A DNA stretch of 64,000 nt from Microcyclospora pomicola. Taxonomy: Eukaryota > Ascomycota > Dothideomycetes > Capnodiales. The stretch spans positions 264,297 through 328,296 of the forward strand of contig NHNY01000030.1 in NCBI GenBank assembly GCA_002786065.1, in the 5' to 3' direction. Below the pieces are notes generated by a model that had not been told where the DNA came from, made no database searches, and worked only from the letters and a program-made list of their open reading frames with translations. The position numbers and the translations under genes were made by a program. Of the stretch, positions 63,911-64,000 are shown piece by piece. Numbering within the stretch: position 1 is the stretch's first letter; every line of letters starts with the position of its first letter.

Positions 63911-64000
63911 AGGGTTTTAGGGTTAGGGTTAGGGTTAGGGTTAGGGTTAGGGTTAGGGTTAGGGTTAGGGTTAGGGTTAGGGTTAGGGTTAGGGTTAGGG
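63911..64000 (+). repeat. Telomere, (TTAGGG)14
   Basis: Fourteen perfect TTAGGG units fill 63917-64000 and run to the last base. They are preceded by AGGGTT (63911-63916), so the first junction reads AGGGTTTTAGGG. The G-rich strand points to the window end, as expected for a right chromosome end. TTAGGG is the standard repeat of filamentous ascomycetes. Confidence 0.98.

Overview
The window is the right-hand end of a filamentous ascomycete (Pezizomycotina) chromosome. It ends in 14 uninterrupted TTAGGG units. The genes have 50-140 nt introns with GT..AG borders and CTAAC/CTGAC-like branch sites. The gene set is typical of filamentous ascomycetes: NmrA, glucosylceramide synthase, Lcl2, an S28 peptidase, DUF3405 and DUF4048 proteins, and a chromodomain/HDA-subunit protein. 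A Dothideomycete is my best guess from general gene flavour only; nothing in the window proves it. No prokaryotic or viral feature, CRISPR array, rRNA or convincing tRNA was seen.

Layout. 0-9 kb: the 3' part of APC8/Cdc23, then LCL2 and NOP10 (divergent), a coiled-coil possible spindle-pole protein, glucosylceramide synthase and a Yih1/IMPACT protein. 9-20 kb: a four-exon GH2 beta-galactosidase, a secreted S28 serine peptidase, mitochondrial ferredoxin (Yah1-like), a DUF4048 protein and TIM22. 20-36 kb: a bestrophin-like channel, a small secreted Gly/Asn/Asp-rich protein, a WD40 plus inositol-polyphosphate 5-phosphatase, a CHY zinc-finger protein, a membrane-anchored PhoD-like phosphatase and a GFA/CENP-V-type zinc protein. 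36-50 kb: a chromodomain plus HDA2/3-like protein, a DUF3405 protein, NmrA, a NAP/SET-family histone chaperone and a PSI-domain membrane protein. 50-62 kb: one uncertain small ORF, a divergent pair (six-TM protein with a ferredoxin-reductase-like tail, and an adenylate-forming ligase), and a 1333-residue protein with a POT1/Cdc13-like OB fold. 62.1-63.9 kb: a gene-free tract rich in TpA and nearly lacking CpA/TpG, with the look of repeat-induced point mutation (RIP). 63.9-64 kb: the telomere.

Most genes are unrelated housekeeping genes; I see no classical biosynthetic cluster. Three groupings deserve attention. (1) The divergent membrane-flavoreductase/adenylating-enzyme pair at 52.6-57.4 kb contains the parts of the single-chain fungal protein TmpL. 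(2) A gene for a probable telomere-binding protein is the last gene before the telomere and carries a duplicated internal Leu-Phe-Gly-Phe motif. (3) A chromodomain/HDAC-complex subunit lies on the same arm as a RIP-like subtelomere, which is the kind of chromatin such complexes act on.

Exon boundaries were derived by hand from splice consensus, reading frame and remembered family conservation. Several genes have unusual structures: a 12-nt internal exon (PhoD-like), a 5-nt first coding exon (CHY), a GC-AG intron (secreted protein), three introns that are multiples of three and free of stops (ferredoxin, TIM22, chromodomain protein), and a terminal exon that is lost if the last intron of the 5-phosphatase is retained.
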